The notes under the pieces were generated by a model, which saw nothing but the letters and a program-made list of their open reading frames with translations, did not search any database and was not told where the DNA came from. Of a DNA stretch of 64,000 nucleotides, positions 26,354 to 37,932 are shown one piece after another (the first letter of the stretch is position 1; the number at the start of each line of letters is the position of its first letter). The position numbers were made by a program, and so were the translations under genes. Source of the DNA: Acidovorax benzenivorans (GTDB taxonomy: Bacteria; Pseudomonadota; Gammaproteobacteria; Burkholderiales; Burkholderiaceae_C); NCBI RefSeq assembly GCF_028680575.1, contig NZ_JAPCKI010000005.1, forward strand, positions 62,001 to 126,000, written 5' to 3'.

Positions 26354-27586
26354 ATGAATCAATCTGCTGTTACAACAACCCCGGTCTCTGATGGTGTAAG
26401 ACAGGCCCTCGAAATTTCGCTGCGTGGTGTGCAAGAGCTGCTGCCACAGGACGAATGGGTCAAAAAGCTGGCGCGCTCGGAGGCCACCGGCCAGCCGCTG
26501 CGCATCAAGCTGGGCCTGGACCCCACGGCCCCCGACATCCACATCGGCCACACGGTGGTGCTGAACAAGATGCGGCAATTGCAAGATCTGGGCCACCAGG
26601 TCATTTTCTTGATTGGCGACTTCACCAGCCTGATCGGCGACCCCTCGGGCCGCAACAGCACCCGCCCACCGCTCACGCCCGAGCAGATCAAGGTGAATGC
26701 TGAGACCTACTACAAGCAGGCCAGCATGGTGCTGGACCCGGCCAAGACCGAGATCCGCTACAACAGCGAGTGGAGTGAGCCCCTGGGTGCCAGCGGCATG
26801 ATCCAGCTGGCCTCCCGGTACACCGTGGCGCGCATGATGGAGCGCGACGATTTTCACAAGCGCTTCACCACCGGCCAGTCCATTGCGGTGCATGAGTTTT
26901 TGTACCCGCTGATGCAGGGCTACGACTCCGTGGCCTTGAAAAGCGACCTGGAGCTGGGCGGCACCGACCAGAAGTTCAACCTGCTCATGGGTCGCCACCT
27001 GCAGCAGGAGTATGGCCAAGAACCGCAGTGTGTGCTCACCATGCCGCTGCTGGTGGGGCTGGACGGCGTGGACAAGATGTCCAAGTCCAAGAACAACTAC
27101 ATCGGCATTGCCGAAGACGCCAACACCATGTTTGCCAAGGTGCTGTCGATCAGCGACACCCTGATGTGGGACTGGTACACGTTGCTGTCGTTCAAGAGCC
27201 TGGCCGACATCGCGGCGCTCAAGGCTGAGATCGCTGGCGGGCGCAACCCCAAGGACGCCAAGGTGATGCTGGCCAAGGAGATCACCACGCGCTTTCACAG
27301 CGCGGCTGCGGCCGACGCGGCCGAGCAGGACTTCATCAACCGCAGCAAGGGTGGGGTGCCGGACGAGATCCCCGAGGTGAGCGTGTCTGGCGCGCCCCTG
27401 GGCATTGGTGCTCTGCTCAAGCAGGCCAACCTGGCGCCCTCGACCAGCGAGGCCAACCGCCTGATCGACGGCGGCGGCGTGCGCGTGGAGGGCAGCGTGG
27501 TCAGCGACAAGGGCCTCAAGCTCGAGGTCGGCACCTACGTGGTGCAGGTGGGCAAGCGCAAGTTCGCCAGGGTGACGTTGGCCTGA
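26354..27586 (+). CDS. tyrS: Tyrosyl-tRNA synthetase
   Basis: A 410-residue class I synthetase. The HIGH motif is in DIHIGHTV, the KMSKS motif in DKMSKSKNN, and the C-terminal S4 RNA-binding domain ([14 protein letters not shown]) is complete. The layout is that of the TyrZ/long-spacer branch common in betaproteobacteria. It is divergent from the M23 peptidase and ends just before a repeat plus terminator. Confidence 0.97.
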   Translation: MNQSAVTTTPVSDGVRQALEISLRGVQELLPQDEWVKKLARSEATGQPLRIKLGLDPTAPDIHIGHTVVLNKMRQLQDLGHQVIFLIGDFTSLIGDPSGRNSTRPPLTPEQIKVNAETYYKQASMVLDPAKTEIRYNSEWSEPLGASGMIQLASRYTVARMMERDDFHKRFTTGQSIAVHEFLYPLMQGYDSVALKSDLELGGTDQKFNLLMGRHLQQEYGQEPQCVLTMPLLVGLDGVDKMSKSKNNYIGIAEDANTMFAKVLSISDTLMWDWYTLLSFKSLADIAALKAEIAGGRNPKDAKVMLAKEITTRFHSAAAADAAEQDFINRSKGGVPDEIPEVSVSGAPLGIGALLKQANLAPSTSEANRLIDGGGVRVEGSVVSDKGLKLEVGTYVVQVGKRKFARVTLA

Positions 27587-27593
27587 TTTTTGG

Positions 27594-27648
27594 GTAAAAA
27601 TGGCCGCTGGCGCTTGATGGATAAGCGCTAGTAGCTATCAAAATAAAA
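27594..27648 (-). repeat. Dispersed palindromic repeat, copy 4
   Basis: GGCGCTTGATGGATAAGCGC is the core, then TAGTAGCTATCAAAAT. It is the reverse orientation of copies 1-3 and directly abuts the tyrS terminator. Confidence 0.6.
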
Positions 27649-27680
27649 GCGCTGAGCCGGGCTGGGTCAGCGCTTTTTTT
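27645..27680 (+). terminator. Rho-independent terminator of tyrS
   Basis: The stem AAAGCGCTGA.CC pairs with GG.TCAGCGCTTT and is followed by T. The A-rich left side lets it serve the convergent LysR gene as well. Confidence 0.85.
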
Positions 27681-27684
27681 GTTG

Positions 27685-28680
27685 TCAGTCCAGGTTGTCA
27701 TTCAAATCCGGGTCGGGCACATCGCCAATCGCCTGGCGGGTGGCCTCGGCCTGTACCTGCAACCAGGCGCAAAACGCCTTGATCTCTGGCCGCTGCGCGC
27801 TGCGCGGCCCCACCATGAGCCAGTAGGACAGCGGCGAGTCGATGCGGTGGCCGGGCAGCACCTCCACCAGGTCGCCTGCAGCCAGGGCGTCGGCAATCAA
27901 CGGCATGCGCGCCAACGCCAGGCCTTGGCCGGCCAGCGCGGCCTGCACGATCTGGTGGGCGTAGTTGAAGTACAGCCAGCGCTGGGGCTGCAGCTTGGTC
28001 AGGTCGCGTGTGTCGAACCAGCGGCGCCAGCTCAGGTGCTCCAGGTAGTGGGTGCGGTGGGCGTCACCCGCCTCGATCAGGGTGAACTGCGCCACATCCG
28101 CCGGGGTGCGCAGCGGCTTGCCGCTCTTGAGCAGCCAGGGGCTGGCCACCACGGCCAGTTGCTCGCCAAACAGGCGGATGCCGCCTTGCGTGGCGCCTGC
28201 GGGCATGGCGTAGCGCAGGGCCAGGTCCACGTCCGAGGTTTCCAGATCGACCTGCACATCGCTGGCATCAATGCGGATGTCGATGCCTGGGTTGTCGCGC
28301 TGGAACTCCTCCATGCGCGGGATCAGCCACATCGACGCAAAACTGGCCCAGGTGGTGATGGCCACACTGCGGCGCCCAGCCGTCTGGCGCACTTGGCGCA
28401 CGGCGGCGTCCATGCGCTCCAGTGCGGGCACCACGGCGCGCTGCAGCTGCGCGCCCGCGCTGGTCAGCTCCACGGCACGCGTGTGGCGCAGAAACAGGGG
28501 CACGCCCACTTCCTCCTCCAGCGCCTGGATCTGGCGGCTCACGGCCGACTGGGTGAGCGCCAGCTCGTCAGCGGCCGCGCGGAAGTTGAGGTGCTTGGCC
28601 ACGGCCAGAAAGGCACGCCAGTGCCCGGTGGCCACGGGCCGGGTGCGCAAGACGGCGGGAGAGTATTCGGCGGAGGACAT
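27685..28680 (-). CDS. LysR-family transcriptional regulator (GcvA-like)
   Basis: A 331-residue regulator. The winged helix-turn-helix (FLAVAKHLNFRAAADELALTQ) lies at about 24-45 and a periplasmic-binding-protein-type effector domain at about 105-310. The hydrophobic effector segment TWASFASMWLIPRM places it in the GcvA/AmpR-like branch. It faces two DUF2917 genes whose upstream regions share a motif, so these are its likely targets. The effector is unknown. Confidence 0.9.
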   Translation of the reverse strand: MSSAEYSPAVLRTRPVATGHWRAFLAVAKHLNFRAAADELALTQSAVSRQIQALEEEVGVPLFLRHTRAVELTSAGAQLQRAVVPALERMDAAVRQVRQTAGRRSVAITTWASFASMWLIPRMEEFQRDNPGIDIRIDASDVQVDLETSDVDLALRYAMPAGATQGGIRLFGEQLAVVASPWLLKSGKPLRTPADVAQFTLIEAGDAHRTHYLEHLSWRRWFDTRDLTKLQPQRWLYFNYAHQIVQAALAGQGLALARMPLIADALAAGDLVEVLPGHRIDSPLSYWLMVGPRSAQRPEIKAFCAWLQVQAEATRQAIGDVPDPDLNDNLD

Positions 28681-28736
28681 GGCGGCATTCCTGTAGAGGA
28701 GGATTCATGCGTTGATGGAATGAATAGCGTACCGCG

Positions 28737-28773
28737 TTTTCATTGGACTGTGTGCGGTGCAAAGCGCACCATT
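28737..28773 (+). promoter_or_regulatory. Promoter/operator motif of the first DUF2917 gene
   Basis: TTTTCATTGGAC (28737-28748), and GCGCACCATT starting 27 bases from its start. The same two blocks with the same 27-base spacing occur at 29392. The site lies in the divergent LysR gap. It is a candidate LysR operator or alternative promoter. Confidence 0.5.
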
Positions 28774-28814
28774 CAGGCTCCTCAACACCTTTTGATGAAG
28801 CCAAGGAGCCTGTC

Positions 28815-29354
28815 ATGTCCCCCCGCAACGTTCTGGAATCGCAACAATTCGTCCACGCCGCCACGGCTGGCCGTCGCGCGGCCGGTTGCTGGAAACTGGC
28901 CACAGGCCAGGCCTTGTCATTGCACCCAGATACCCATGGCGTGCTGCAGATCGCCCAGGGGCAGGCGTGGGTCACCTTGCGTGGCGTTTTGGCGGACATG
29001 CCGGGCGCCGCTGTAGACCACGTACTGCGGCCCGGCGAACAGCTGACTGTTGCGCCGGGGCAGCATGTGGTGATGGAAGCCTGGAGCGGTTCCGGCTGCG
29101 CAGAGCCGGTGGCTTTCCGCTGGGACGTCCTGGCAGCCCCCGCTCTGGCGCAGCCCGCCAGCACGGCCGCCAGGGATTGGGAATGTGGCGTGGTGCAGCC
29201 GCTGCGCGATCTGGGGCAGGCGTTAGGGCAGGGCGGACGCGCCCTGGGCACGGCGCTGGCGAGTGTGGCGGGCGCGGGCGGCCGGTTTGCCGTCGGCTTC
29301 GCCCGGTTTGCTCTGCTTCGGATAGCAGCGCCGCTACAGCGCAGGCCCGCTTGA
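28815..29354 (+). CDS. DUF2917 protein (first copy)
   Basis: A 179-residue protein. A small beta-rich DUF2917 domain fills about residues 25-95 (LQIAQGQAWVTLRG; PGEQLTVAPGQHVVME) and resembles a cupin half. An Ala/Gly-rich C-terminal tail follows. No signal peptide or metal ligands are obvious. DUF2917 genes commonly sit beside LysR regulators in burkholderiales; function is unknown. It is paralogous to the next gene, sharing IA.GQAWVTL. Confidence 0.78.
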   Translation: MSPRNVLESQQFVHAATAGRRAAGCWKLATGQALSLHPDTHGVLQIAQGQAWVTLRGVLADMPGAAVDHVLRPGEQLTVAPGQHVVMEAWSGSGCAEPVAFRWDVLAAPALAQPASTAARDWECGVVQPLRDLGQALGQGGRALGTALASVAGAGGRFAVGFARFALLRIAAPLQRRPA

Positions 29355-29391
29355 GTAGCTCATGCAGGAAAAGCATCAATAGGTGCCGTGC

Positions 29392-29428
29392 TTTTCATTG
29401 GACGTTGTTCTGCAAGCCGCGCACCATA
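29392..29428 (+). promoter_or_regulatory. Promoter/operator motif of the second DUF2917 gene
   Basis: TTTTCATTGGAC (29392-29403) and GCGCACCAT from 29419, a 27-base start-to-start distance identical to the site at 28737. It indicates common control of both DUF2917 genes and an independent promoter for the second. Confidence 0.5.
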
Positions 29429-29459
29429 CGGTCTTATTAGGGTTAACCCGGAGAAAATC

Positions 29460-29837
29460 ATGACAACCTCTCGCGCTCTTCATCTGTTTGCATCTTCCCG
29501 CGCCACGGGCGCTGCTGCCGGTGAGGCTGGCAGCGTGGCCGCAGGCGCCGCCGTCACCCTGGCCCCCAAGGCTGCGATGACCTTGCGCATTGCCGAAGGC
29601 CAGGCCTGGGTCACGCTGGGCAAGGGCCTGGGCGACAGCAGCGATGTGTTTCTGTGCGCCGGCCAGTCGCTGCCCGTGGCCGCAGGTCAGTCGGTGGTGG
29701 TCGAGCCCCTGAATGGCCGTCGTCTGCAATACCGCTGGGTGCGCGGCGATGCCGCCGATGCGCGCCCTGCCACGTGGTGGCGCCGTGCGTCTGTGGGCAA
29801 CGGGGCTCCCGCCTGGGGCGACGCCTGCTGCGCCTGA
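29460..29837 (+). CDS. DUF2917 protein (second copy)
   Basis: A 125-residue small protein with the same DUF2917 core (LRIAEGQAWVTLGKG; AGQSLPVAAGQSVVVE) but without the long tail of its neighbour. The ATG follows CCGGAGAAAATC. It has its own copy of the shared upstream motif. Probably a tandem duplicate of the preceding gene; function unknown. Confidence 0.78.
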   Translation: MTTSRALHLFASSRATGAAAGEAGSVAAGAAVTLAPKAAMTLRIAEGQAWVTLGKGLGDSSDVFLCAGQSLPVAAGQSVVVEPLNGRRLQYRWVRGDAADARPATWWRRASVGNGAPAWGDACCA

Positions 29838-29877
29838 CCTGATCCGAGGGGGCTTGGTCGCCCCGTTTTTGGTGGGG

Positions 29878-29945
29878 ATTTTGAGCTCAAAGAGCTGCTG
29901 GCGCTTTTCCATAAAGCGCCAGCAGCTCTTTTTTTGATAGCGAAT
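29878..29945. terminator. Bidirectional terminator that is a copy of the dispersed repeat
   Basis: AAAGAGCTGCTGGCGCTT pairs perfectly with AAGCGCCAGCAGCTCTTT over 18 bases, with runs of T on both sides. Flanking GCTATC and the GCGC core match the dispersed palindromic family (copy 5). It serves the DUF2917 gene and the convergent TetR gene. Confidence 0.85.
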
Positions 29946-29959
29946 GAGGCGCCAGACCT

Positions 29960-30568
29960 TCAGCGCGTTTCTTCGTCCAGCAGCCCGATCAGTTGGGCCT
30001 GCAGCGTCGTCAGCAGTTCGTCCGACAACGCGGGTTGCGCCGCAGCGGTGGCGCGGGCCAGCACCAGCCCGCCAACCATGGTGGCCAGCACATGGATGGC
30101 GCGGGCGCGGTCTTGTGGCGATATGGTGGCACCACCTGCATCGGTAGCGCTGTCTGCCAGCAACTGGGCAAACCGCTGGATGTTGCGCTCGATGCCTTGG
30201 GCAAACACTTCTGACAATTCGCCGCCCGCCCGCGCGGCGTCCACCGCCAGCGCGGCGACGGGGCAGCCCGAGCCCGGAGCGTCGCGGTGTTCGGGCGAGA
30301 GGTAGCGCTCGATTCGATCGCTCACGGTGGCATGGGGCTGGGCGCCATCCAGAACCGGGATCGACCAATCAAACGCTCGTGTACACGCCTCCTGCACCAG
30401 CGCATCCTTGGACGCGAAATGCCGGTACAGCCCGCCATGCGTGAGCCCTGCATCGCGCGTGATGTCGGCCACGCCCACGCCGGTCAGCCCCCGCTCGCGG
30501 TACAGGCGGGCCGCCGCGTCCAGGATGCCTTGCCGGTTCTCTGCGGCCTGTGCTTTTGAAACCTTCAT
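29960..30568 (-). CDS. TetR-family transcriptional regulator
   Basis: A 202-residue repressor. The N-terminal helix-turn-helix (ITRDAGLTHGGLYRHFASKDAL at about 38-59) is clear, followed by a variable all-helical ligand domain containing HRDAPGSGCPVAAL, typical of the AcrR/YxaF-like branch. It faces the fabF gene across about 150 bases, so fabF is the likely target. The ligand is unknown. Confidence 0.9.
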   Translation of the reverse strand: MKVSKAQAAENRQGILDAAARLYRERGLTGVGVADITRDAGLTHGGLYRHFASKDALVQEACTRAFDWSIPVLDGAQPHATVSDRIERYLSPEHRDAPGSGCPVAALAVDAARAGGELSEVFAQGIERNIQRFAQLLADSATDAGGATISPQDRARAIHVLATMVGGLVLARATAAAQPALSDELLTTLQAQLIGLLDEETR

Positions 30569-30715
30569 GGGGGCCTCTTATTGATTGTGACCATACGCAA
30601 AAGCTGGTTGTGCCTTTATGATGATGGCTGCAATCATAAAGGCGCGGACTCTTTCTGTGCCTCGGTGCAGTGCCTTGGTGCTGCGCCCTGTCTATCTGTC
30701 TGACGAGGTGAATCC

Positions 30716-30790
30716 ATGAAAAAAATGACCCCTGGCGGCCGTGGTGGCGACGTGTGGAGCGGTGTGTGCTGCAACAAGGCGGTGGCCTGA
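30716..30790 (+). CDS. Possible 24-residue leader peptide coupled to fabF
   Basis: The ATG at 30716 has GAGG eight bases upstream and opens a 24-codon frame (MKKMTPGG to CCNKAVA) whose TGA overlaps the ATG of fabF. The fabF start itself has no good ribosome site, so translation could reach it by reinitiation. No similarity is known to me; it may be a leader or simply the relic of a longer N-terminus. Confidence 0.4.
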   Translation: MKKMTPGGRGGDVWSGVCCNKAVA

Positions 30791-32064
30791 TGCGGCGCGT
30801 TGTGGTCACGGGCATGGGCCTGGTGTCGCCGCTGGGCTGCGGTGTGGAACTGGTCTGGCAGCGCTTGCTGGCTGGGCGCTCCGGCCTCTCGCGCTTGCCG
30901 GACGCGGTGACGGAAGGCATTGCCGCCAAGGTCGCTGGGCAGGTTCCCGGTATAGCGCAAGACCCCGAGGGCGGCTGGGATGTGGACTCCATCGTCTCGT
31001 CCAAGGACCAGCGCAAGATGGACCGATTCATCCCCTTTGCGCTGGGAGCCGCGCAACAGGCGTTGGCGCAGGCCGACTGGCCGCCTGCCGATGAGCGTGC
31101 GCGCGAGCGCACGGCGACCGTGATCGCTTCGGGCATTGGCGGCTTCGGCGCGATTGCCGAGGCCGTGCGCACCACCGACACGCGCGGGCCGCAGCGCCTG
31201 TCGCCGTTCACGGTGCCATCGTTCCTCGTCAATCTGGCGGCGGGGCAGGTGTCGATTCGCCACGGGCTCAAGGGGCCGCTGGGGGCGCCGGTCACCGCCT
31301 GCGCTGCCAGCGTGCAGGCGATTGGCGACGCCGTGCGCTTGATCCGCAGCGGCGAGGCCGATGTGGCCGTGTGTGGCGGCAGCGAGGCCGCCATTGACCG
31401 CGTGAGCCTGGGCGGCTTTGCGGCCGCCAAGGCCCTGGGCACGGCGTTCAATGACACCCCCGAGCAGGCATCGCGCCCGTTTGATGCGCAGCGCGACGGT
31501 TTTGTGATGGGCGAGGGCGCGGGCATGCTGGTGATCGAGGCGCTGGACCATGCCCTCGCGCGCGGCGCGCAGCCGCTGGCAGAGCTGGTGGGCTACGGCA
31601 CGTCGGCCGACGCGTACCACATCACCTCCGGCCCCGAAGACGGTGACGGCGCCGCGCGCAGCATGGAGGTCGCGCTGGCGCAGGCAGGGCTCACGGCCCA
31701 GGACGTGCAGCATCTGAACGCCCACGCCACGTCCACCGGCGTGGGCGACCGGGGCGAGCTGGCCGCCATCCGCCGGGTGTTCGGCGCGGGGGCGCAGGTA
31801 GCCATCAGCTCCACCAAGTCGGCCACCGGCCACTTGCTGGGGGCTGCGGGCGCCGTGGCAGCCATCTTCACGACGCTGGCGCTGCGCGACCAGGTGGTGC
31901 CGGGCACGCTGAACCTGCACACGCCCGATGCATTGGCCGAGGGGCTGGACATGGTGGCGCTGCGGCCCCGGCCCATGGCGCTCACGCATGCCATGCTCAA
32001 CGGGTTTGGTTTTGGGGGCGTGAATGCCACGCTGATACTGCGGCGCTGGACCGAGGCTGCGTAA
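30790..32064 (+). CDS. Beta-ketoacyl-ACP synthase II-like (FabF) orphan
   Basis: A 424-residue thiolase-fold condensing enzyme. The triad is complete: Cys171 (TACAAS), His312 (NAHATST) and His348 (SATGHLLGAAG). It extends acyl chains with malonyl-ACP. It is not in the fab cluster (no acpP or fabG beside it) and faces a TetR regulator, so it is probably a second, regulated copy for altered membrane or specialised lipids. The ATG at 30790 starts as the family does (RRVVVTGMG). Confidence 0.92.
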   Translation: MRRVVVTGMGLVSPLGCGVELVWQRLLAGRSGLSRLPDAVTEGIAAKVAGQVPGIAQDPEGGWDVDSIVSSKDQRKMDRFIPFALGAAQQALAQADWPPADERARERTATVIASGIGGFGAIAEAVRTTDTRGPQRLSPFTVPSFLVNLAAGQVSIRHGLKGPLGAPVTACAASVQAIGDAVRLIRSGEADVAVCGGSEAAIDRVSLGGFAAAKALGTAFNDTPEQASRPFDAQRDGFVMGEGAGMLVIEALDHALARGAQPLAELVGYGTSADAYHITSGPEDGDGAARSMEVALAQAGLTAQDVQHLNAHATSTGVGDRGELAAIRRVFGAGAQVAISSTKSATGHLLGAAGAVAAIFTTLALRDQVVPGTLNLHTPDALAEGLDMVALRPRPMALTHAMLNGFGFGGVNATLILRRWTEAA

Positions 32065-32133
32065 GGCGCCGAGTATTACGACACGCAGCCCTGGCTGATG
32101 CCGCTGCTGTAGAGTGGTTGTGGCGGTAGAAAT

Positions 32134-32200
32134 TTGGCCAAAATGGCCATTGGTGCTTATGGGGTAAGCGCGAGAAGCTATGGTTTAAATAGCGTCTTGC
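32134..32200 (-). repeat. Dispersed palindromic repeat, copy 6
   Basis: AAATGGCC...GCTTATGGGGTAAGC...GAAGCTATGG in reverse orientation. It fills most of the 233-base gap between fabF and glmU; I see no other signal there. Confidence 0.55.
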
Positions 32201-32297
32201 CCCGTCTTTCGGCGCGTTGTGCCACATTGGCCGCAGCCGATAATCCACGCCATGCCCGCGCGCCGGGCTTTGGTTGCGCAACCCCACCTCCTTTTTC

Positions 32298-33724
<1,427 letters not shown>

Positions 33725-33728
<4 letters not shown>

Positions 33729-34573
33729 ACGAGCCAGACGCCAGTGCTGAGCACGAACTGCAGCAACTGCGCGCCGCGCTGGCCCGCAGCCAGCAGCAGG
33801 TGGCCGACATGGCCGCTGCACAAGAGGAGTTCTTGCGTGCCGTATCGCACGACCTGCGCGCGCCGCTGAGGCATGTGACGTCTTACGGCGCGCTGGTGCG
33901 CGAGGTGCTGGGCGACCTGCCACCCGAGGTGCTGCAGGGCGCTGAAGTGCAGGAGGCGCTGGGGTTCCTGGCCACCATGGACCAGTCGGCCCGGCGCATG
34001 GGGCTCATGATCGACGGGCTGCAAGCCCTGGTGCGCGCCAGCCGCGCGCCCCTGCGCCTGCAGCCCGTGCCGCTGGCAGATGCCATCGCCCATGCGCGCA
34101 CCACCCTGGCATCGGCCGAAAGGGGGCGCACCGTGGAGTGGCGTGTGGGTGTTGATCTGCCCACGCTGCAGGCCGACTCCACTCTGCTGCAGGAGCTGCT
34201 GGTGCAGTTGCTGGGCAATGCCCTCAAGTTCACACGCCCGGTGGCCCAGCCCTGCATCGCGGTGTTGGCCGACGCGGCACCCGCAGGCCAGGTGGCTTTT
34301 GCGGTGCAGGACAACGGCGTGGGGTTTGACCCCGCGCGTGCGGGCACCTTGTTTGGCGTGTTCCAGCGCCTGCACCGCGAGACCGAGTTTGACGGCGTGG
34401 GCGCGGGGCTGGCGCTGTGCCGCGCCATTGCGCAGCGCCATGGTGCGCAGATCAGTGCGACAGCGGTGCCAGGGGGCGGCTGCGCGGTGCGCGTGCAGTG
34501 GCCCGTGGATGCCGCCGCCGCCGGTACCGTCAACGTGGCTGCCAACGTCAACGCCAACGCCCACCAGCGCTGA
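33725..34573 (+). CDS. Soluble sensor histidine kinase (HisKA-HATPase)
   Basis: A 282-residue kinase. A short coiled coil precedes the dimerisation helix with the phospho-His at about 42 (AVSHDLRAPLRH). The ATPase domain has the N box (LLGNALKF), G1 (DNGVGFD) and a degenerate G2 (GVGAGLALC). There is no transmembrane or PAS sensor, and no response regulator nearby. It resembles the kinase module of phytochrome-type proteins. The start overlaps the glmU stop by four bases, so translation is probably coupled. Input and partner are unknown. Confidence 0.85.
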
Positions 34574-34594
34574 GGCCACCCACAGGGCGGGCTG

Positions 34595-35695
34595 CTACAC
34601 CGCTGGCGCCAGCGCCGGTTCCATGCACCCCGCCACGCGGTTGCGCCCGCCGTTCTTGGCGGCGTACAGCGCGGCGTCGGCGGCGTCGATCCAGGCGCGC
34701 AGGCTGCTGTGGCGGTGGTCGGCCGGGGCTACGCCGATGCTGCTGGTGATGCGCACTCCGGGCAGGCTGCGCAGGCGCACGCCTTCGGTTTGCTCGCGGA
34801 TGCGGTGGGCAATGGCCAGTGCGTCCTTGGCCTGCATGCCGGGCAGCACGATGGCAAATTCGTCTCCCCCATAGCGCCCCGCGCAGTCGCCCGCGCGCAC
34901 GTTGCCCCGCACCACATGGGCCAGTGCACGGATCACCTCGTCACCCACCGTGTGGCCGTAGGCGTCGTTGATCTCCTTGAAGTGGTCGATGTCCAGCATC
35001 AGCATGCAGGCCGGTTCGTCGGTGGTGTGGTGGCGGCGCAGCGCGGCCTCGGCCTGCTCCTGCCAATGGCCGCGCCCGAATAGGCCGGTCAGCGCGTCCA
35101 CCCGCCGCAGTTCGTCCAGCATCTGGTTTTGTCGCGCGGACTGGCGGATGAGCTGGTAGCTGACGATGCTGACCGACAGCGTGTGCAGGGACATCACCGG
35201 CAGGCAGGCGACCATCACGCGCATGGAGGTCTCGGGCGCCCAGTGCAGGCCCACGATGGCGGTGCTGGCCACGCCTGCGGCCAGCATCACCCACAGCGCG
35301 CGCCCCCACAGCCCCCGGATGCCGGTGGAGATCTTGTCCACCATGGTCAGGGTGAGCAGCAGCACGCTGGGCAACAGGTTGAAGTGCATCAGTGGCACCA
35401 GCATGGCGACCAGGGCCGAGTCGATGAGCAGATTGCGCACCTCGGCGGCATAGGGGTCGGCCGCGCGGCGTGTGAACAGGTAGGCCACATGTGGCCACAC
35501 CAGCGCGGACAGCAGCAGCGCCGCCCATGCCATGGCGGACGCCTGGCGCTCCCACAACACCATCGCCACCACCATGCCGCCCAGCCCCATGCCCAGGACA
35601 CGTAAGGGGTAGATGCGCAAGGGCATCTGGCGGCGGGGCGTGGGCATGGGTGTGCGGCAGGGCCGGGGCCGCCACGGAGGGCGTTCACGGGCCAT
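34595..35695 (-). CDS. MASE2-GGDEF diguanylate cyclase
   Basis: A 366-residue membrane protein. The MASE2 sensor of several hydrophobic helices fills about 25-180, and the GGDEF domain about 200-355. The active site is GGDEF itself, and an inhibitory RxxD site (RAGD) lies five residues before it, so product feedback by c-di-GMP is expected. It has the layout of AdrA/DgcC and likely makes c-di-GMP from GTP to favour biofilm. It converges with the histidine kinase gene with a 21-base gap. Confidence 0.93.
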   Translation of the reverse strand: MARERPPWRPRPCRTPMPTPRRQMPLRIYPLRVLGMGLGGMVVAMVLWERQASAMAWAALLLSALVWPHVAYLFTRRAADPYAAEVRNLLIDSALVAMLVPLMHFNLLPSVLLLTLTMVDKISTGIRGLWGRALWVMLAAGVASTAIVGLHWAPETSMRVMVACLPVMSLHTLSVSIVSYQLIRQSARQNQMLDELRRVDALTGLFGRGHWQEQAEAALRRHHTTDEPACMLMLDIDHFKEINDAYGHTVGDEVIRALAHVVRGNVRAGDCAGRYGGDEFAIVLPGMQAKDALAIAHRIREQTEGVRLRSLPGVRITSSIGVAPADHRHSSLRAWIDAADAALYAAKNGGRNRVAGCMEPALAPAV

Positions 35696-35890
35696 GGGTG
35701 GAAGGTGCGGCGGAGCTTACAACGCGCTGCAGGGCGATGCCAGCACGAAATGACCACCCGCACGCACCGGGCCGCCGTGTTGCGCTGCCGTAGAGCCCTG
35801 GCAGGGCCTGTGCCAGCGGATAGCAATCGTCGTTCGGACCTATTGGGGCATAGGCCTACAGGCCGATTTGTGGAAAGGAGGCCATGGCAT

Positions 35891-36243
35891 TTAGCGCGCC
35901 CGCAGGTGCCGCAGTTGCTGGCGCAGTGCCGTCACTTCCTCGATCAGGTCGGCCGTGAGCGCGGCCAGGTGGGGGTCGGCGTCAAAGGTGACCTCGAGGT
36001 GGGCGATGCGGCGGGCGCGCACTACGGTGGCACCGCTGAAGTGCCAGGCGCTGGGGTCTTCAACACCCTCGGCGCCCGGCTGCAGCAGGCCGTCCTGCAG
36101 TCGGGCAATGACCCAGTCGGCGTCCATGCGGCAGGCGTGGGCCAGGGCGTCCAGGGTCAGGGCCGCACCTTGGGGCGAGGCGGCTGTGGCGTGGTCGGTG
36201 TCGTCCAGCAACTCGGCGAGTGGGCTGGTGGGCGTGGGGTGGC

Positions 36244-36247
<4 letters not shown>
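35891..36247 (-). CDS. cbpM: Chaperone modulator CbpM
   Basis: A 118-residue MerR-like modulator that binds the J domain of CbpA and inhibits both its chaperone and DNA-binding activities. LTLDALAHACRMDADWVIARL is the helix-turn-helix-like segment, followed by a C-terminal coiled coil (ALRQQLRHLRAR). The start overlaps the cbpA stop (ATGA), which confirms both the start and the coupled operon. Confidence 0.9.
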
Positions 36248-37272
<1,025 letters not shown>

Positions 37273-37402
37273 GCGGCAGGCTCCTGCACAGGGGGCGTTG
37301 GCAACATGCGCGGCGCATACCCTGTGTATCGGGACACTCTATGCCGATGCGGCCCTAAGGCAATAGGACAACGCGACCACCCGATGCAGGCGCAGCAGCA
37401 GC

Positions 37403-37485
37403 AGGTGTTGATTGCTATGTTATTGATAGCTATTAAGGATTATGAGTCTTGCGCTACCGGCACTTTTGTCTCAAATTTTGCCCGC
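37403..37485 (+). repeat. Dispersed palindromic repeat, copy 8, overlapping the Lrp gene end
   Basis: GTTGATTGCTATG...GATAGCTATTAAGG, then GCGCTACCGGCACTTTTGTCT. The right part is read on the minus strand as the last codons of the Lrp-type gene, so the repeat supplies its stop codon. Confidence 0.65.
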
Positions 37486-37931
37486 CGGGTCGCAAAAAAT
37501 GTCTTCACGTTGCGCACGTTGGCATCGCCCGTGAACAGCCTCTGCGACAGCGCCAGGTAGCCTGGCATGTCCCGCGTATGCACCACCAGCACAAAGTCCG
37601 GCCCAGGCGACACGCGCCAGCACTGCTGCACGGCGGCCTCTTGCACAGCGCGGGCCTCAAAGGCGTCGAGCTGCTCGGCGCCCTGGCGGTCCAGCGACAC
37701 CTCCACGATGCAAGCCAGCCCATGGCCTTGCAGCGCTGCCAGCCGGTCGGGCTGCAGGATGGCTACCTGCCGCTCGATAAGCCCCGCATCGTGCAGGCGC
37801 TTGACGCGGCGCAGGCAGGTGGGCGGGGAGACATGCACCTGTTCGGCCAGGGACTGGTTGCTCTGCGCCGCGTCGGTTTGCAGCAGATTGAGCAGCTGCA
37901 GGTCAATGGTGTCGATGGATATGGATTCCAT
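37440..37931 (-). CDS. Lrp/AsnC-family regulator adjacent to glmS
   Basis: A 163-residue feast/famine regulator. The helix-turn-helix (SLAEQVHVSPPTCLRRVKRL) is at about 26-46 and the RAM ligand domain at about 70-150. The last dozen residues (FETKVPVAQDS) fall within a dispersed repeat and are not typical of the family. The frame extends to 37964, but this would cover the operator array, so the ATG at 37931 is used. It is divergent from glmS and is the probable regulator of it and of itself. Confidence 0.9.
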   Translation of the reverse strand: MESISIDTIDLQLLNLLQTDAAQSNQSLAEQVHVSPPTCLRRVKRLHDAGLIERQVAILQPDRLAALQGHGLACIVEVSLDRQGAEQLDAFEARAVQEAAVQQCWRVSPGPDFVLVVHTRDMPGYLALSQRLFTGDANVRNVKTFFATRRAKFETKVPVAQDS

Positions 37932-37932
37932 A

